In this document: piece after piece, positions 25,653 to 38,553 of the stretch
How positions within the stretch are numbered: the first letter of the stretch is position 1
Layout of the letters: each line of letters begins with the position of its first letter
Assembly (NCBI GenBank): GCA_012295275.1
Contig: CM022670.1
Coordinates: forward strand, 27,183,244 to 27,243,243
Direction of reading: 5' to 3'
Length of the DNA stretch: 60,000 nt
DNA from: Chrysomallon squamiferum
Lineage: Eukaryota; Mollusca; Gastropoda; Neomphalida; Peltospiridae
Translations under genes and position numbers: made by a program
Notes under the pieces: model-generated
What the model saw: the letters and a program-made list of their open reading frames with translations, nothing else
What the model was told of the DNA's origin: nothing
The model's database searches: none

Positions 25653-27934
25653 CAATTGTGGCTGTAGCTGCTACACAAACTAAATTATTGTTTTTAATTT
25701 TTGCCTGCCGTCCAAATCATTTATCAACTACTAAATTATATCCTGTTCCAACCAGTGCTGTTTGGTTTAGAGTCAACACTAATTTTCATATCTACCAGCG
25801 GTTAACGAGGGATCCGTGAGATAAAGTTCAAAATTCAAAGAGACTGCTGTCTTATGGTAAGACCGACAAACTTTCAAAACTTAAAACTGTTTGTCAGTGA
25901 TTCTGAAATTTGTAACATAGTATCAACAAAGCTGCATCAATTATGTCGTTAAACAATTATTATTAATTTATTTATTTTAATACTGCCATTTACTTAAGTT
26001 ATATATATATATATATATTTTTTTTTTTCAACAGAAGGATGTAACTGGGAAAACGAGTTTATTAATAAAATCGACTTCAGTGAGTAGAGCGACTTTTCAA
26101 AAGCGGGTATCTTAACATAAATAAACTGAGTCCTTGGTAATGGAAACGTTGTGAAATCGCTGGGTTATACGTGCTGGTTTATTTGTTTTTGATGAAACTG
26201 TATTTCTCTACTTACTATTTTCATTGGTTTTACTAAATTATTTATATACAGAAGGTTTGTCCACCAGTGGTCACAGTTTGTGTATTCTATACCAGTCTGT
26301 GGCCAGTTAGGACCTTCACCCCAGTATCGAAATAATGGAACGTAAACCATCAACACTAACATGTAGGGTGGCGTCAGTCTGCAATATAATAATAATAATT
26401 TAACATACACAATTTTCTAAACAGGCCTCTATTATATTTACGTTTTTAGCCTTACATGAATAATTGAATACATTTGAAAAAGACAGGACCTTTTTTATTA
26501 AGGAAATTAGCAAATGGAGAATATATATTTGTTTAAAGACTAACAGCTCAAAGATTGTAAAGTCTGATAACTGTATCAAATTAACTACAAAGATTGAGTT
26601 CCAAGTTTCTTCAATACACAGAAAACGAGCTTTGAATGTTAATTTAACCCTTTATCTTATTTCTAAACTGCAGTTAAAGAATAAACTAAACTAAAAACAA
26701 AATGGAGTATAATGCGTGACTCGCCTCCAGAACCTGTGGAAATAAAACAAGAACCAGTTGATTCGTCCACTTTTCTTTTTCATTTCCTTTAGAACAAGAT
26801 ACGTGAGCAACAATCCACTGAAATAAAACAGACATTGATACATACTGCATTCAGAGATTTGTGTAACATAGCAACAGGAAGAAAATGAACAGATAAATAC
26901 AATAAGATAAATAATAATAATAATAATAAAAATAATACTCTAAAAACCAACAAGTGAAAAAAAATGAAATATACATCATTACCCACCCATTTAAATAAAT
27001 GAAAAAGAAGAATATTATTTTTAAATCTATACGGACAAAAACCAATGTAATTTACTTAATTTTGAAATTTTGATGTACAAAAAATAATAAAGGTCTAATT
27101 TATTTAATTTTGAAACTAGGTTTTTCAAAAGTGCAAGCGCTAATATCGTTAGTACCATTTTCGAGGTAAATAAGTTAAAATAATAAAAGGCATTACGTTA
27201 ATAACTAGTAGAGAAGGTACACATATTGTATCCCTAGATTAGCAAAAAACAAAGAAAATAATGTCGAACCTCAGGGCAAAGAAAGTGTCTACAGATACTG
27301 TAGCGTTTGTTATAGTCTGGAAGGTCCAATCCTTGAAAGCGTCTTTTGAGAATGTGTAATCATTTTCTGTTGAAAAACTCGACAATTAACAGTCGTAAAA
27401 ATATGTTATATTATGTAGCAACAAGAAAAACAACAACAACAACATAATAATAATAATAATGATAATAATGTTAATGATAATGATGATGATGACGACGTTA
27501 ACGACAACAATAACAATTTATAAATAAAATAACTTTTAAAATAAATTAATAAAAGAATAAAATATATAATAGTGAAATATTACATAAAAGCTTGCAATGT
27601 TTCATAAAAGCAAAATAACAACTGACAATATTAGTTTAAAACCCGAAATACGTACTATATAAATTAAAAAAAAAAAATAATAATAATAAAAAAAAATATA
27701 TTAATAATAATAATAACAACAACAACAGGAACAACAATAATAAATAAATAAATAAATACATAAATAAACGACAAACGAATAGCATTATATCAACTAGATA
27801 CAGAAAATTATATTATTTAAAATATATATATATATCAAAAATATTCACAATTATAAATAAATAAATTAATTAATTTAATTTTTAAAAAAAGAAAAAGAAA
27901 AGAAAAGAAACTAGACAAAATACGCAGCCCCCCG

Positions 27935-27972
<38 letters not shown>

Positions 27973-29742
27973 GAAAGAAATTCCCAAAACCCTCACAAAT
28001 ACAGAAAAACAACAACAAAAACAAGAAAAAACAAACAAAATAACAACTCAAAGATTATAAATAAAGGACGACACTCAGGTTATACTAACTTCCAAGTGTC
28101 ACTCCAAACACTATGGTGTGCCCCAGAATGATCCACGTCATGCTGACAAAGCGAAGTCCATGTAGACACTGGATGCTGTCTTTGGATACCTTTGTGTCCA
28201 AAATCTTTTTTCCGTTTGTATAAACAGAAAAAGCCAAAAGAACTTTTCCCAGCACCCCTGAAATATAGAGTGTGTATCTCTGAAGATAATATAAAATGGA
28301 CTAAATACATTTTTTTAAATAATTCTTTTATTTCTTTTTCGTGACAATATTTTAATAAACAATAATTTGTTATAATGTATTCACAAAGTTATCTGAAAAC
28401 ACTATTTTCTTTTCTTAATTACTGTAAAATAACTGAAATCGTTTCAAAATATAAATTATTTTAAAAATTAAGTTTTTTCAAAATTATAAACACACACAAG
28501 CATACACGCATACTCTCGTGCACACTAACACCTGGAACTGATAAAACAAAACCATGACTCAAAAAAAAAAAAAAAAAATCTTTCTTTATCTTTCTCAGAT
28601 TTTAATTGGAATTTATTAAAATAATCTTACGACACAATGCTCTTTAATTTTAATGTTTATTCATTTCCATCCGACAGAACAGTAAAGTCGTTAGCACAAA
28701 ATCATACTAAATATGGATAAACTAACTTGGATCATTTTACATCAACCAAAATAATTTCTTTTTTCTTTACCTGGTTCGTAGTCGTCTGATTTGCTGAATT
28801 CTTCCTTTGGAACCAGCGGTGATTTCTCTTGTACTTGATTTATGGAATGAGACGCTGGCGCCTCCGTGCCGTCTTCTTCGTTGACGACGTGCACGTCTTT
28901 TGGATTGACTGCCACCCATTTTGGCCTCTGGATGTAGAGCACGTCAAAGGCCGTGGCGACGATCATGGTTAAAGCAAAGAGAGTGATGATAAATCTACAG
29001 AATATTTTAAACCACTGTATAAGTAAGAATTATCACACGTTTAATATAAAAATCTGCATATTTCTCATTAAATATAGCAAATCGTTAAGGCAGGATAAAC
29101 CTTTACATTCATATAATTTAGTATTCTTGTTTACGTCTTAATCAAAAAAAACTATTATTGTCCTGAAATGTATAGAGGTTTCTTTCAATAATTATAGCAA
29201 AAGTAGTTTCTAAAAATGGTTTTATCTCTATCTCCCTCTTTTTTTAGCTTGATCCATTTATGCAAAAGTTATAACATGCCACATACATACATACATACAT
29301 ACATAAATATGTTATATTATATAGGCCCACTTACAAAACAACTATAGCCTTGGCATCGTATTCAACTGTTCGTTCTTGACACAAAGTCAGGTACACTCGG
29401 TGTGAGGTGTTTGTGTATTTTATCACTGGATAAAAAAGGTTTACATATTAAATACGTTTCATTATTTACACGCAAATATACATATGAAAACATATATAAC
29501 TGCAGGCAAACACACACATCCATCTACCCATCCACTCATTCAGATCAGTATTACTTACATGAATTTAAAATAGCGGTGACGTCAGGTCCGGTACAGCTGT
29601 CAGGAACACAGACACCAAATCGTATCCCCAGTGTAGGGAGTCCGGGAATCGGTCTCTTTAATAAAACAGAATGATGTGATTTTATACAGAGCGTACAGTT
29701 GTACAGCATCAGTTCACTATACATTTAAAACAAATAAACTAA

Positions 29743-29825
<83 letters not shown>

Positions 29826-30896
29826 ATATCTGTTGTCTGTATCTATCTATCTATACACACACACATGAAAATCTGTGTCTATCTATGTGTGTATGCTCAC
29901 AAACTCACGCCCGCACACGCACACGCACACACACACATACTTTGGCGTCTGTGGGTTTCAGAGGTATCACTGCTGTGCAGTATTTGCCAAAGAAAGGTGT
30001 AGTGTCTTGCGTTACGTTGTTGTCGCCAGTGACATCTACCTCGGCGGCAACTCTGACACATTCCTCATATGAGCCGAGGAAGTTGATCTCTCCACCTAAG
30101 ATCCAACTCCCTGGCTTTGCAGCCGCGTCGACCACTACAACAACGTAAAAAGTAATTTAAATCATGATTTGAAGATGTATGAAAGGTTGATTTTTATCAT
30201 CCTAATGTTTATAGAATTTATTTACAAAGAGATTTTATTAAATATTAATGCTAATTTATTTAATGCAATAACAGATTGTAATTTAATGCATTAATCTTTA
30301 TATGAAAAAGATTACTTACAAATTTTTATTATTTTTATAAAATGTATTTTATTTTATTAAAAGTTCAATTTTTTAAAAATTTATTATTATTATTATCATT
30401 ATTATTATTTAAATTTTGTTTTGCTAAAGAATGCAAATAACTTGATTAAAGGTTTAGACGTTCAACACTTATTAATTTACTAAACTGTCCTGTTGCAATT
30501 TGCATCGTAACTATAAATATGTAGCCTATGACGTCTTATCGTAGATAACGAATGTGTTGAGAATAACGTCAAAAACCTCTAAGAAATTTTGTAAAATACG
30601 GATTAACAGAAAAGGTTTTTCATTTATATTCTACAATAGATGTTTTTTGTTGTTATAACTGTACTAATATGTGTTGCGTTGGTTGCCCAAAAGTATTTCA
30701 GGCGTTTGGCTAACTTATAGTCATGTATCAAGATTAGTTAATTAGGCAGGCACATTGGAAAACGTACATGAATAGGTGGATAGATTTAAGGATGGTTGTA
30801 AAATAGATAGAGAAATTGATAAATAGATAATGGATAGACAGATAGAGAAAAGAGATAAATAGATAATGGATAGACAGACAGATAAACAGACAGAGA

Positions 30897-30972
<76 letters not shown>

Positions 30973-31341
30973 TTAAGTTGTTTTATTAAAAATAATATAC
31001 CTACTTGACAGAGCCCAGATTTTTTCTCGGAGCAGTCCTTGTATGAATATCTCAGAGTGGTTCAGACAGACAGCAGATGGTACAGACTGGGAATGTAGAT
31101 TTTGTAATACACCCGAGTTAAACGCCTCTTCCACAGTCTCGAGAATATAATTACCAGATAGTTGTCTTAGAAACGTGCTGGGAATCTGAGGCGCTTTACT
31201 AGAGCTTGATTCTGAAAACAACACCCGATGTGCATTTATAATCATACTGATGTATGATGACGGTACGTTTCTGTCACTGATGTTGGCACCAACCATGCTG
31301 TTTAAAACAGCCATGATACACAAAGACTGAAGGACAGACAT
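22961..31341 (-). CDS. Nose resistant to fluoxetine protein 6-like (NRF domain + acyltransferase 3)
   Basis: Multi-pass membrane protein of the NRF-6/acyltransferase-3 family; the worm members act in lipid or drug transport, and the substrate here is unknown. Exons in gene order: 31341-31005, 30134-29941, 29655-29559, 29425-29335, 28994-28771, 28257-28090, 27366-27270, 26817-26725, 26378-26216, 25453-25374, 25005-24907, 24650-24521, 24210-24024, 23546-23404, 23080-22961. Their sum is exactly 740 codons plus stop. Seen: a signal peptide (MSVLQSLCIMAVLNSMVGA); an NRF domain (ALSMVDAAAKPGSWILGG, LGSYEEC, IRFGVCVPDSC); a first membrane helix (AIVVLFIITLFALTMIVATA); LHGLRFVSMTWIILGHT with the family His; SVDTFFALSGLLLTYLVLKE; RFWRLTPPYML; WWTNLLYINN; CMGWSWYLSCDMQFF; KPYVRIGPYLIGMATGY; SRLTYCAYLVHPLV; and VVSLAFEAPTIGLEK. 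Two introns need GC donors. An ATG at 31413 is also in frame, but 31341 puts the signal peptide first. Confidence 0.93.
23788..23900. repeat. Compound microsatellite (ATA)n(AAG)n(TAG)n(AAAT)n
   Basis: Four adjoining simple-repeat blocks in an intron of the NRF-6-like gene. Confidence 0.9.
24310..24351. repeat. (CT)n microsatellite
   Basis: About 20 CT units in an intron of the NRF-6-like gene. Confidence 0.95.
25024..25083. repeat. (TTA)n microsatellite
   Basis: About 19 TTA units next to an exon of the NRF-6-like gene (24907-25005). Confidence 0.95.
25213..25254 (+). mobile_element. Possible tRNA-derived SINE fragment
   Basis: The stretch GTCTCAGTGGCCGAACAG, followed by AACATCGTCCGCC, resembles the 5' half of a tRNA-Ser/Leu-like sequence with an A-box (TGGCCGAACAG). 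It runs straight into a (GA)n tract of about 85 bp. No B-box or target-site duplication was seen. It sits in an intron of the NRF-6-like gene. Confidence 0.25.
25255..25338. repeat. (GA)n microsatellite
   Basis: About 42 GA units directly following the tRNA-like fragment. Confidence 0.95.
25602..25646. repeat. (ATT)n microsatellite
   Basis: About 15 ATT units in an intron of the NRF-6-like gene. Confidence 0.95.
26404..26612. repeat. Dispersed repeat, copy A
   Basis: It shares several blocks with 42871-43390: ATTTTCTAAACAGGCC, ATATATTTGTTTAAAGAC, and an AAATTAACTA.AAAGATT.AGTTCC run ending in TTTCTTC. It fills most of an intron of the NRF-6-like gene. No coding capacity was seen, and the family is not recognised. 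Confidence 0.6.
29746..29818. repeat. (CA)n(TA)n microsatellite
   Basis: CA units followed by TA units, between two exons of the NRF-6-like gene. Open frames here are artefacts. Confidence 0.95.
30900..30970. repeat. (GA)n microsatellite
   Basis: About 35 GA units ending 34 bp from the first-exon donor of the NRF-6-like gene. Confidence 0.95.
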
Positions 31342-32030
31342 CGTGAATTCTAAGTTACACGCTGAGAATTTCAGAATAAACAAAGCTTCATCCGGATTAC
31401 AATGTGTGCACAAGACCGGTTTTTCCGAAACCAGTTACTGCACTGCTGGGATGTAATTTTAAGTAAACAAAGCGCAATCACAGTTTTTTTTAAATTTATT
31501 TTGGACTTTATTGTTGATTACAATTTCAACGCGCTATACTTCGGTCGAACTCCGTAGTGTTATATTTAGAAGGAAAACAAAGTTCGACCAAGTACAGACC
31601 CCAACTTGCTAAAAATGATCATTGTATGCCAATCTGTTTTTATTTCAGCCATAAAACAGATAGATCTATTAATCGATTCATAAAATGATTATTTTTAAAC
31701 CTATGCCTTTTAATGTGTCGTCTGCATTAACGTTTGATTTGACGTGATCTTAGACTCCTCCCACTCATGAATACAAATTAAGGTCACATGACGTTTTTAT
31801 TAATGGATCGATTCTAAGCATGTGACTGTTTCAGTTTCACCTAGTAAGATATAATCAACAAAAATAAAATGGCGAAAACAAAATAAAATAATAATAATAA
31901 ATAAAATTTAGCCACTTTTGATATTAAACAAATGAAAACAAGTTAAAAGAAACTGCCATGTTGTTGCATTTAGTATTATTTATCTATTTAGTTATTTATT
32001 TAGTTAATTAATTATTGTTCCTATTCCTTT

Positions 32031-32033
<3 letters not shown>

Positions 32034-32100
<67 letters not shown>
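32034..32100. repeat. (TAA)n followed by (TTA)n, self-complementary
   Basis: A run of TAA switches to a run of TTA, so the halves are reverse complements and could form a hairpin. Confidence 0.9.
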
Positions 32101-32102
<2 letters not shown>

Positions 32103-32340
32103 AAAAAACGGTAGAGCGAGGCAGTCAGAAGACCTAATGATAATGAAAATGAGACAAACGTTGTTTTATTGTAAGTAAATACCACATGACTGACGGAGCA
32201 GTGTGTATTAGTTTTGTGGGCGAAGTGAACAAAAATAATACAGTTATTTTCTTAATTAAAATCCATATCATAATATTTCCGATAATGCGTAAAGATATAT
32301 ACATCTGTTTGTTTTTATTTTGTTAATTATCTTATAAATA

Positions 32341-32589
32341 TATTAAAACAGCTGCTACTACAACTACTTCCACTATTATTATTATTGACCCACATTTTAC
32401 TACTACTACTACGACTACCAATACTACAACAGCAACAACAACAACAAACAATAACATGCACTATTACCACCTCAACAACACCACAAGAACTACTACTACT
32501 GGTACTTACTATAATTATTATTACTACTACTGCAGCTACTTACTATTATTATTATTACTACAACTAGTACTACTACAGTTATTACTACT

Positions 32590-32621
<32 letters not shown>

Positions 32622-32706
32622 TTATTACCACTGCTATTATTACCACTGCTATTACTACTGCTACTAGCATAACTACTACTACTACTATTATTATTATTAT
32701 TATTAT
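32341..32706. repeat. Imperfect ACT/ATT trinucleotide array
   Basis: Long stretch of mixed CTA, CAA and TTA triplets upstream of the lipase gene. Confidence 0.85.
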
Positions 32707-32967
32707 ACTATTTCGCCGTGAGTATTTTTCATTATTTTCTGTGTAAGGTAGAGGTTTGTGTTATTTTTCTCACACACACCTTGTTTTTTGTTTTTTTACA
32801 ATACTTACACTGACATGACTACAGTGAAAGTATAAACTGAAAGATTTATAGTACGAAGTATTTCTCTTATCACAAGTGTTAAAACACAGTCTGCGGTTCT
32901 CTGTGGTTTTGTTAGATAAACTTAAAAAAAAATATATATATATACATTAATAATATTATTAAACAAG

Positions 32968-33062
32968 ATGCAAGTCGTACTGAGGAAATTTCTGCTTTTG
33001 TGCTGGATACTTTGTTTCTATAAGGCAAACGGTAAAGCTTTTTCAGTTTTATTGTACATATT

Positions 33063-33104
<42 letters not shown>

Positions 33105-33230
33105 AGTGTATATACCCGCGCATATACATGCACACATTCAAGCAGATATATATATATACACATATACATGCACACATTCAAGCAGATATATATATATATA
33201 TACACACATATACATGACACATTCAAGCAG

Positions 33231-33267
<37 letters not shown>

Positions 33268-33284
33268 TGCACACATTCAAGCAG

Positions 33285-33320
<36 letters not shown>

Positions 33321-35502
33321 TTGTGTGTGTGTGTATATATATATACACATACGCTCATACACACATACATACATACACACCACACACAGAGACACGCATC
33401 ACATATTCACATATACACACATACATATATACCTACATACATGCACATATGCATACATACAAACGCACATACACATACACATACACATACATTTCTTTTT
33501 CAGAAACCACATTCTATCTCTATTTTACATTAATATTCATTGAGGGCTTTGTTTTAGTATAGGATGTCTTCGAGGCTTATTGATCCTGAACAATAAATTA
33601 TATGACTCAGTTGTGTAGTGTTTCTGCTATATCAAATATATATTACTGACTTGGATATAGGCACGGATATGCTAAATCATGAATGAATGCATTATATTAT
33701 CATTATAATCGTTAAAAAGAAAAGCAACTATTTCCTGTGATGATATTTTCCCAAGTAAAATATGATGATAATAATAAGTTAGAATAATGAATCACTGAAT
33801 TTTTTGATTAATGTAAGTGTATGAAGTGTTAAACAGTTTTGGCATAATATCTGTTTGAAAAGAGAAAGTTATTTAATCACCTATATTAGAACCAAAAAGC
33901 ATTTTTATTACGCACCTTACCTTAGACAGTTTCTGATAAATAATTCTTCAATCGTTACTTTTATATTATTTAATAAGAATTTTATCTGTTTTTGTGATAC
34001 CTTAATAAAATATCTGTTTTTGAAATAAACATTTAACTACCAACGTTGTATGCATATATATTGTATTTAAGTTTTTATTTCATATATATGTAAAATATCG
34101 TTGTTCCCAGAAGATAATGTTATATCAAAAATTTTCAAAGAAACTTAAATTATGCTTACTACAAAAAAGAAAAAAAAAAAAGAAAGAAGAAAAACAACAA
34201 GAAAACAAGATAGAATAAATATATAAATTGAATAAAATTAATAAAATAACAAATAAAACAAAGTTGAAATAATACATGAATTATAAGCCTGTGTGAAATA
34301 GTAACTGCCTAGAAAATGTTCTCTTAGTAAACTAATTGAATTTTTCATTTTGCCTTGTTTAACAAAACTGGATTTAATTAAATTTAATTATGCACCAATT
34401 ACGTTTTTGGCATTACATAATCGTTGCTATTAAAATGTTTTGTAATTCTGTTTTCAATCAGCATGCAAATTCCTCCACGGTTTTGCAGCATTATTGCTCA
34501 AGTCGCACGTCTGTTACCATGACTTGGGCTGTTTCTCAAGATCCGGAGGATTCGACAACACACTCGGAGAGCTGCCTGCTTCTCCTGAGAAAATCCACGT
34601 AACAATGAATCTGTTTACACGAGATAATCCCAAACAAGGTCAAATACTTAGATACGACGACTCAACATCTATCTCCAGTAGCTATTTCGACAAGGACAAA
34701 AGTGTTAAGATTATTGTACATGGTTACCATAGTTATGGAACAGCGCCTTGGGTTCTGAAAATGACTAGATCATTTCTTGAACTGGTAATATCTGATTATG
34801 AAATAACACAGAATAAAATATATCACAATAACATAAATAAAGAAATTAATTAATTCGTTAAAGATAATTATGACGTAATAGGCAAATAGACAATAAATAT
34901 AAAAATAATAGCAGACAGATAAAGATTAATAATAATTTAAAAATTAAAAATAAGAACATGAAGAAACTAAGTTTAACTTTCCCATTAAAGAAGTCATTAA
35001 TAATACAAACACATTTACAATCCAGATCATATTTGTCATTGTCTATAAAAAACAAAGACGGAGTAATTAAATAACTTGGTATAGTATTATGCTTTCTTGT
35101 TTGCGTGAAAATACTAACGTATCTTTACTCTAACATTTATTAATTTTGTCTTAGGCACAAACACAGTACAGTCGTAAATATATATGTATATATATATATT
35201 TTTTATTTTTTATTTTTATTTTAGGTCTATTTCAAACAGACATTTTACAACAGTTGTATTTTATTTCAGGGCGATTTTAACGTCATCACAGTAGACTGGA
35301 AACGAGGTGCCAGTGATTTCTTTTATCCAGAAAGTGCGGCTAATACAAGAGTGGTCGGAGCTGTAGTCTCCAAGCTGGTGCAACTGCTACGCGACGAACT
35401 CCACGTGTCCATGGAAAACGTCCATCTAGTCGGGCACAGTCTCGGAGCCCACATCTGCGGATACATCGGTCACAGAATACCCGGCATTGGACGAATAACA
35501 GG

Positions 35503-35556
<54 letters not shown>

Positions 35557-36355
35557 CATCATCATCATCATCATCATCATATTTATTTATTTATGTTTAT
35601 ATGAAGGATACTCAATTACGTTTTCACTTATTACTCAGTATTTTCATCATTATCGTCATCAACACTTAATATTATTACTGGGGTTTTTAGTGTCAGTGTT
35701 CGTATACAAATGATGCTCTGTTTTTAAACATTATTATTTTTCTGCTTATCGTTGTTTCATTAGTTAAATCAACAAGAAAAACAGAAAATACAGTAGAATA
35801 ATTTATACCTAGCGTATATGGGCTTGGGACATCTTGGGACGCCAAGACAAGCGGACTGGTATTTACTGTGTGTAAATGGTTTATAATGTACAGGTCTAGA
35901 TCCAGCCGGACCACTCTTTAACAAGGCAGACGCGATAGCACGACTGGATCCGTCGGACGCCATTTTTGTTGACAACATACACACGGACGCCGAGCCATTT
36001 TACGATGCAGGTTAGTATTTCTGAATAAAGAAAAAAGAAAGCCATGCACCCAAGTACAAACTCAGATACACGCGCGCCCTCACGCACGCACGCACACACA
36101 CACAGACACACACAGAACCAATATTTAAACGCAAACGTTTTATAATAATGATAAACCTATTTTTTTTTTTTTTTTTTTTAAATTAAGTTAGGTTGAAAGG
36201 TTAAAACAAAATCATAGTATGTATTATCATGTCGTCAGATGATTTGTTTGAAAGGACACAGTGCTACCGAATTGCATAAGAAGTGTCAAGGGAAACATAA
36301 ATTCAACAGTGGGCATTTGTTGTCCAGGTTATTTTTCTGTTATGCAGCGTGGCTG

Positions 36356-36387
<32 letters not shown>

Positions 36388-37344
36388 TTATTATTATTTT
36401 ATATATATATAATATTCAAAATATTTTTTAATAAAATAATTAAATATAATAGTAATAATAACAACCTCAATAACAACAATGTAAAATATAACAAACATTG
36501 TTAATAACAGACAATAGTAATAGTAATTAATAGTAGTTGCAGCAACAGTAATCTTAGCAGCAGCAGTAGTAGTAGTAACAGTGACAACAATAATACTAAC
36601 TGAATACTACTATCACAACTGATACTTAGACTATTTTTTCGTGTTCTTTATTCTGTAAAGGTTTAGGGACGCTGTCTGCCTGGGGACACATAGACTTCTA
36701 CCCTAATGGGGGCAAACACCAGCTCGGATGTCCGAAGGCGGTCACTCATGGCTTAAAAGACCTCATTTTCTTTCATTTCTCGGGTCAGTGATCTTATTTC
36801 ACCAAGCAAACAACAAACAGTCAGAAGTCTGTCAAGGTTATAAAACACAAAATAATATATGTTGTATACAAACAGGATAGTTTCGATACAGAAAAAGTAC
36901 GTAAAGGAAGGATAAGAAAGAAAGAGAGGTTATGGACAGACACTGATATATAAACACATACATACATACATACATACATACACATATATAGAGAGAGAGA
37001 GAAGGTCTTTTATTGTATTATTAAAACCTTTTTTTTTTTTTAAAACCTTTGTATATTTTTGTATTCTTGTTCACTTTTATTAATGTTTATATATAAATTA
37101 TATGTAAATAAGGGAAGACAAAAACTGGCTACAAATAAATTTTATTTCTTGCCTAACTACAGGAAATTAAGTTACACGTATGTGATTTACATTAATTCGT
37201 ACATCCTTTTTCTTTCTTTCTTTTTTAAATACTTCAAGTTTAACATACATATAAGTTTTAATATTTCCACCTACGCTATTGTATAAGTAATAAACTCAAT
37301 TGTATAAGTAAAAAAAAAAAAAAAAAAAATGAGAAAAAGAAAAG

Positions 37345-37403
<59 letters not shown>

Positions 37404-37494
37404 TAAAATATAAATTAAAAAAAAGAAGAAATAATTAAAACAAAATGAAATAAAATAAAATAATATATAAATTCAAATGAAATAAAATAAAAAA

Positions 37495-37541
<47 letters not shown>

Positions 37542-38491
37542 AATAATTTTAACTATCGTATACTCTTTTCTGCTTTATACAAATAATTACAACATAGCAG
37601 ATTTAATTTCAATCACCTGTCAGCAAGCACACTTCCAGGATGTCACTTTTGATGTGGGTTTAGAGGTAGGATCGTCTACTATTATACTGGCTGGATCTCG
37701 TGTTATTATATCAATAAAACTTTGAAAATTCAAATGATTGTATTTTTAAAACATTCTCGGACAACTGTGTTTTTGTGATGATCATTGTTTTTTAATATAT
37801 ATTATTACTGAGCATCTTATCTTCAAGGATTTCTTTTCCTATTTCAGAAATTACGGAAGACGTCATCTGCAGTCACACTCGTTCACACGACTACTTCACC
37901 GAATCTCTAACCCAAGGCGACTGCCAGTTTGTTTCTTACCCGTGTTCGTCCTATTCTGACTTCACTTCCGGTAAATGTACTTCCTGCGGATCATCGCCAT
38001 GTCCGATTATGGGCTATTTTGCAGACAAGTACAAGAGAACTGGAAAATTCTACCTTAACACGAATAAACAGTCACCATTTTGCAGTAAGCAGAACATCAG
38101 TTAGCAAAAAAGTTTCAGTTTTCAGTCTAATTAGTTAATGTTATATCAGTGTTATATTAGCATTGAACATGGTGAGTTATTGTTAAAAAAAAATAAAAAA
38201 ATAAAATGCAGTTGCAAGTTTTCCTACATTCCTATAAATTGTATTGTGATAACATTATGGTGTGTGTATGTGTGTGTGTTTGTGTATGTGTGTGTCTGTG
38301 TGTGTGCATGCAATAAGGTACGAACGGTAGGCACGAGAGTTTTTTTGCACTTAAGCCAGTGCATCCAACTAAAATATACATTGTTAATAATAGTTTCCAA
38401 CAGTGACAGGTCAAATTCAGTCAGTAGTATAAATTAAAATATTTTTGTTTAAATTTATTTTTCAGTCAAAGAAGAAAGTAATCATTCGTAG
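32968..38491 (+). CDS. Secreted pancreatic-type triacylglycerol lipase / phospholipase A1-like
   Basis: Serine hydrolase of the animal lipase family, likely secreted and acting on glycerolipid esters. Exons: 32968-33031, 34489-34784, 35270-35501, 35894-36010, 36661-36783, 37848-38084, 38466-38491; the sum is exactly 364 codons plus stop. Seen: a signal peptide ([20 protein letters not shown]); CYHDLGCFS at the mature start; [10 protein letters not shown] (oxyanion strand); [12 protein letters not shown]; the nucleophile elbow [11 protein letters not shown] (Ser177); ITGLDPAGP (Asp200); HIDFYPNGG; a lid bounded by Cys260 and Cys285; and ICSHTRS with the catalytic His287. The triad spacing fits pancreatic lipase. 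There is no C-terminal PLAT domain, so it is shorter than vertebrate pancreatic lipase (about 465 aa) and closer in length to PLA1-type lipases. The exact substrate is not clear. Intron 3 needs a GC donor that abuts an ATT microsatellite. Confidence 0.93.
33065..33335. repeat. (GT)n tract and four-copy minisatellite in lipase intron 1
   Basis: A (GT)n tract at 33065-33101 is followed by four 40-53 bp units (33121-33294) built on CACACATTCAAGCAGATATA, each with a different TA length, then a second (GT)n tract. The open frames through it are low complexity on both strands. Confidence 0.85.
35503..35581. repeat. (ATT)n(ATC)n microsatellite at a splice donor
   Basis: The tract begins right after lipase exon 3, so it forms the start of intron 3 behind a GC donor. 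Confidence 0.9.
37313..37545. repeat. A-run, (ATA)n and (AAAT)n repeats in a lipase intron
   Basis: A run of A at 37313-37328, then (ATA)n at 37345-37400 and (AAAT)n at about 37496-37540. Confidence 0.9.
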
Positions 38492-38547
38492 GGTAAACAT
38501 CGTCAGACATGGGAACGACTTCATCCTCCAGTTCATGAAATTTTGTT

Positions 38548-38553
38548 AATAAA
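38548..38553 (+). terminator. Polyadenylation signal of the lipase gene
   Basis: AATAAA lies 57 bp past the lipase stop codon, a normal spacing for a short 3' UTR. Confidence 0.55.

Larger units (their letters stand above)
31342..32967. other. Upstream region between the divergent NRF-6-like and lipase genes
   Basis: About 1.6 kb holding both upstream regions. It contains a (TAA)n run followed by a (TTA)n run at about 32034-32100, and an imperfect ACT/ATT trinucleotide array at about 32341-32706. The long open frames at 32385-32746 are products of this array. No clear promoter element was found. Confidence 0.5.

Noticed and set aside
29676-30148. Open frames of about 110 codons on the plus strand
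   Set aside because: They come from a CA/TA microsatellite and the reverse strand of an NRF-6-like exon.
31342-31413. In-frame upstream ATG of the NRF-6-like gene at 31413
   Set aside because: It would put 24 polar or mixed residues before a clear signal peptide; the ATG at 31341 is preferred, though not proven.
33062-33562. Long open frames on both strands (up to 155 codons) in lipase intron 1
   Set aside because: They are made of GT/CA/TA repeats (His-Thr and Cys-Val runs), open on both strands, with no family motif.
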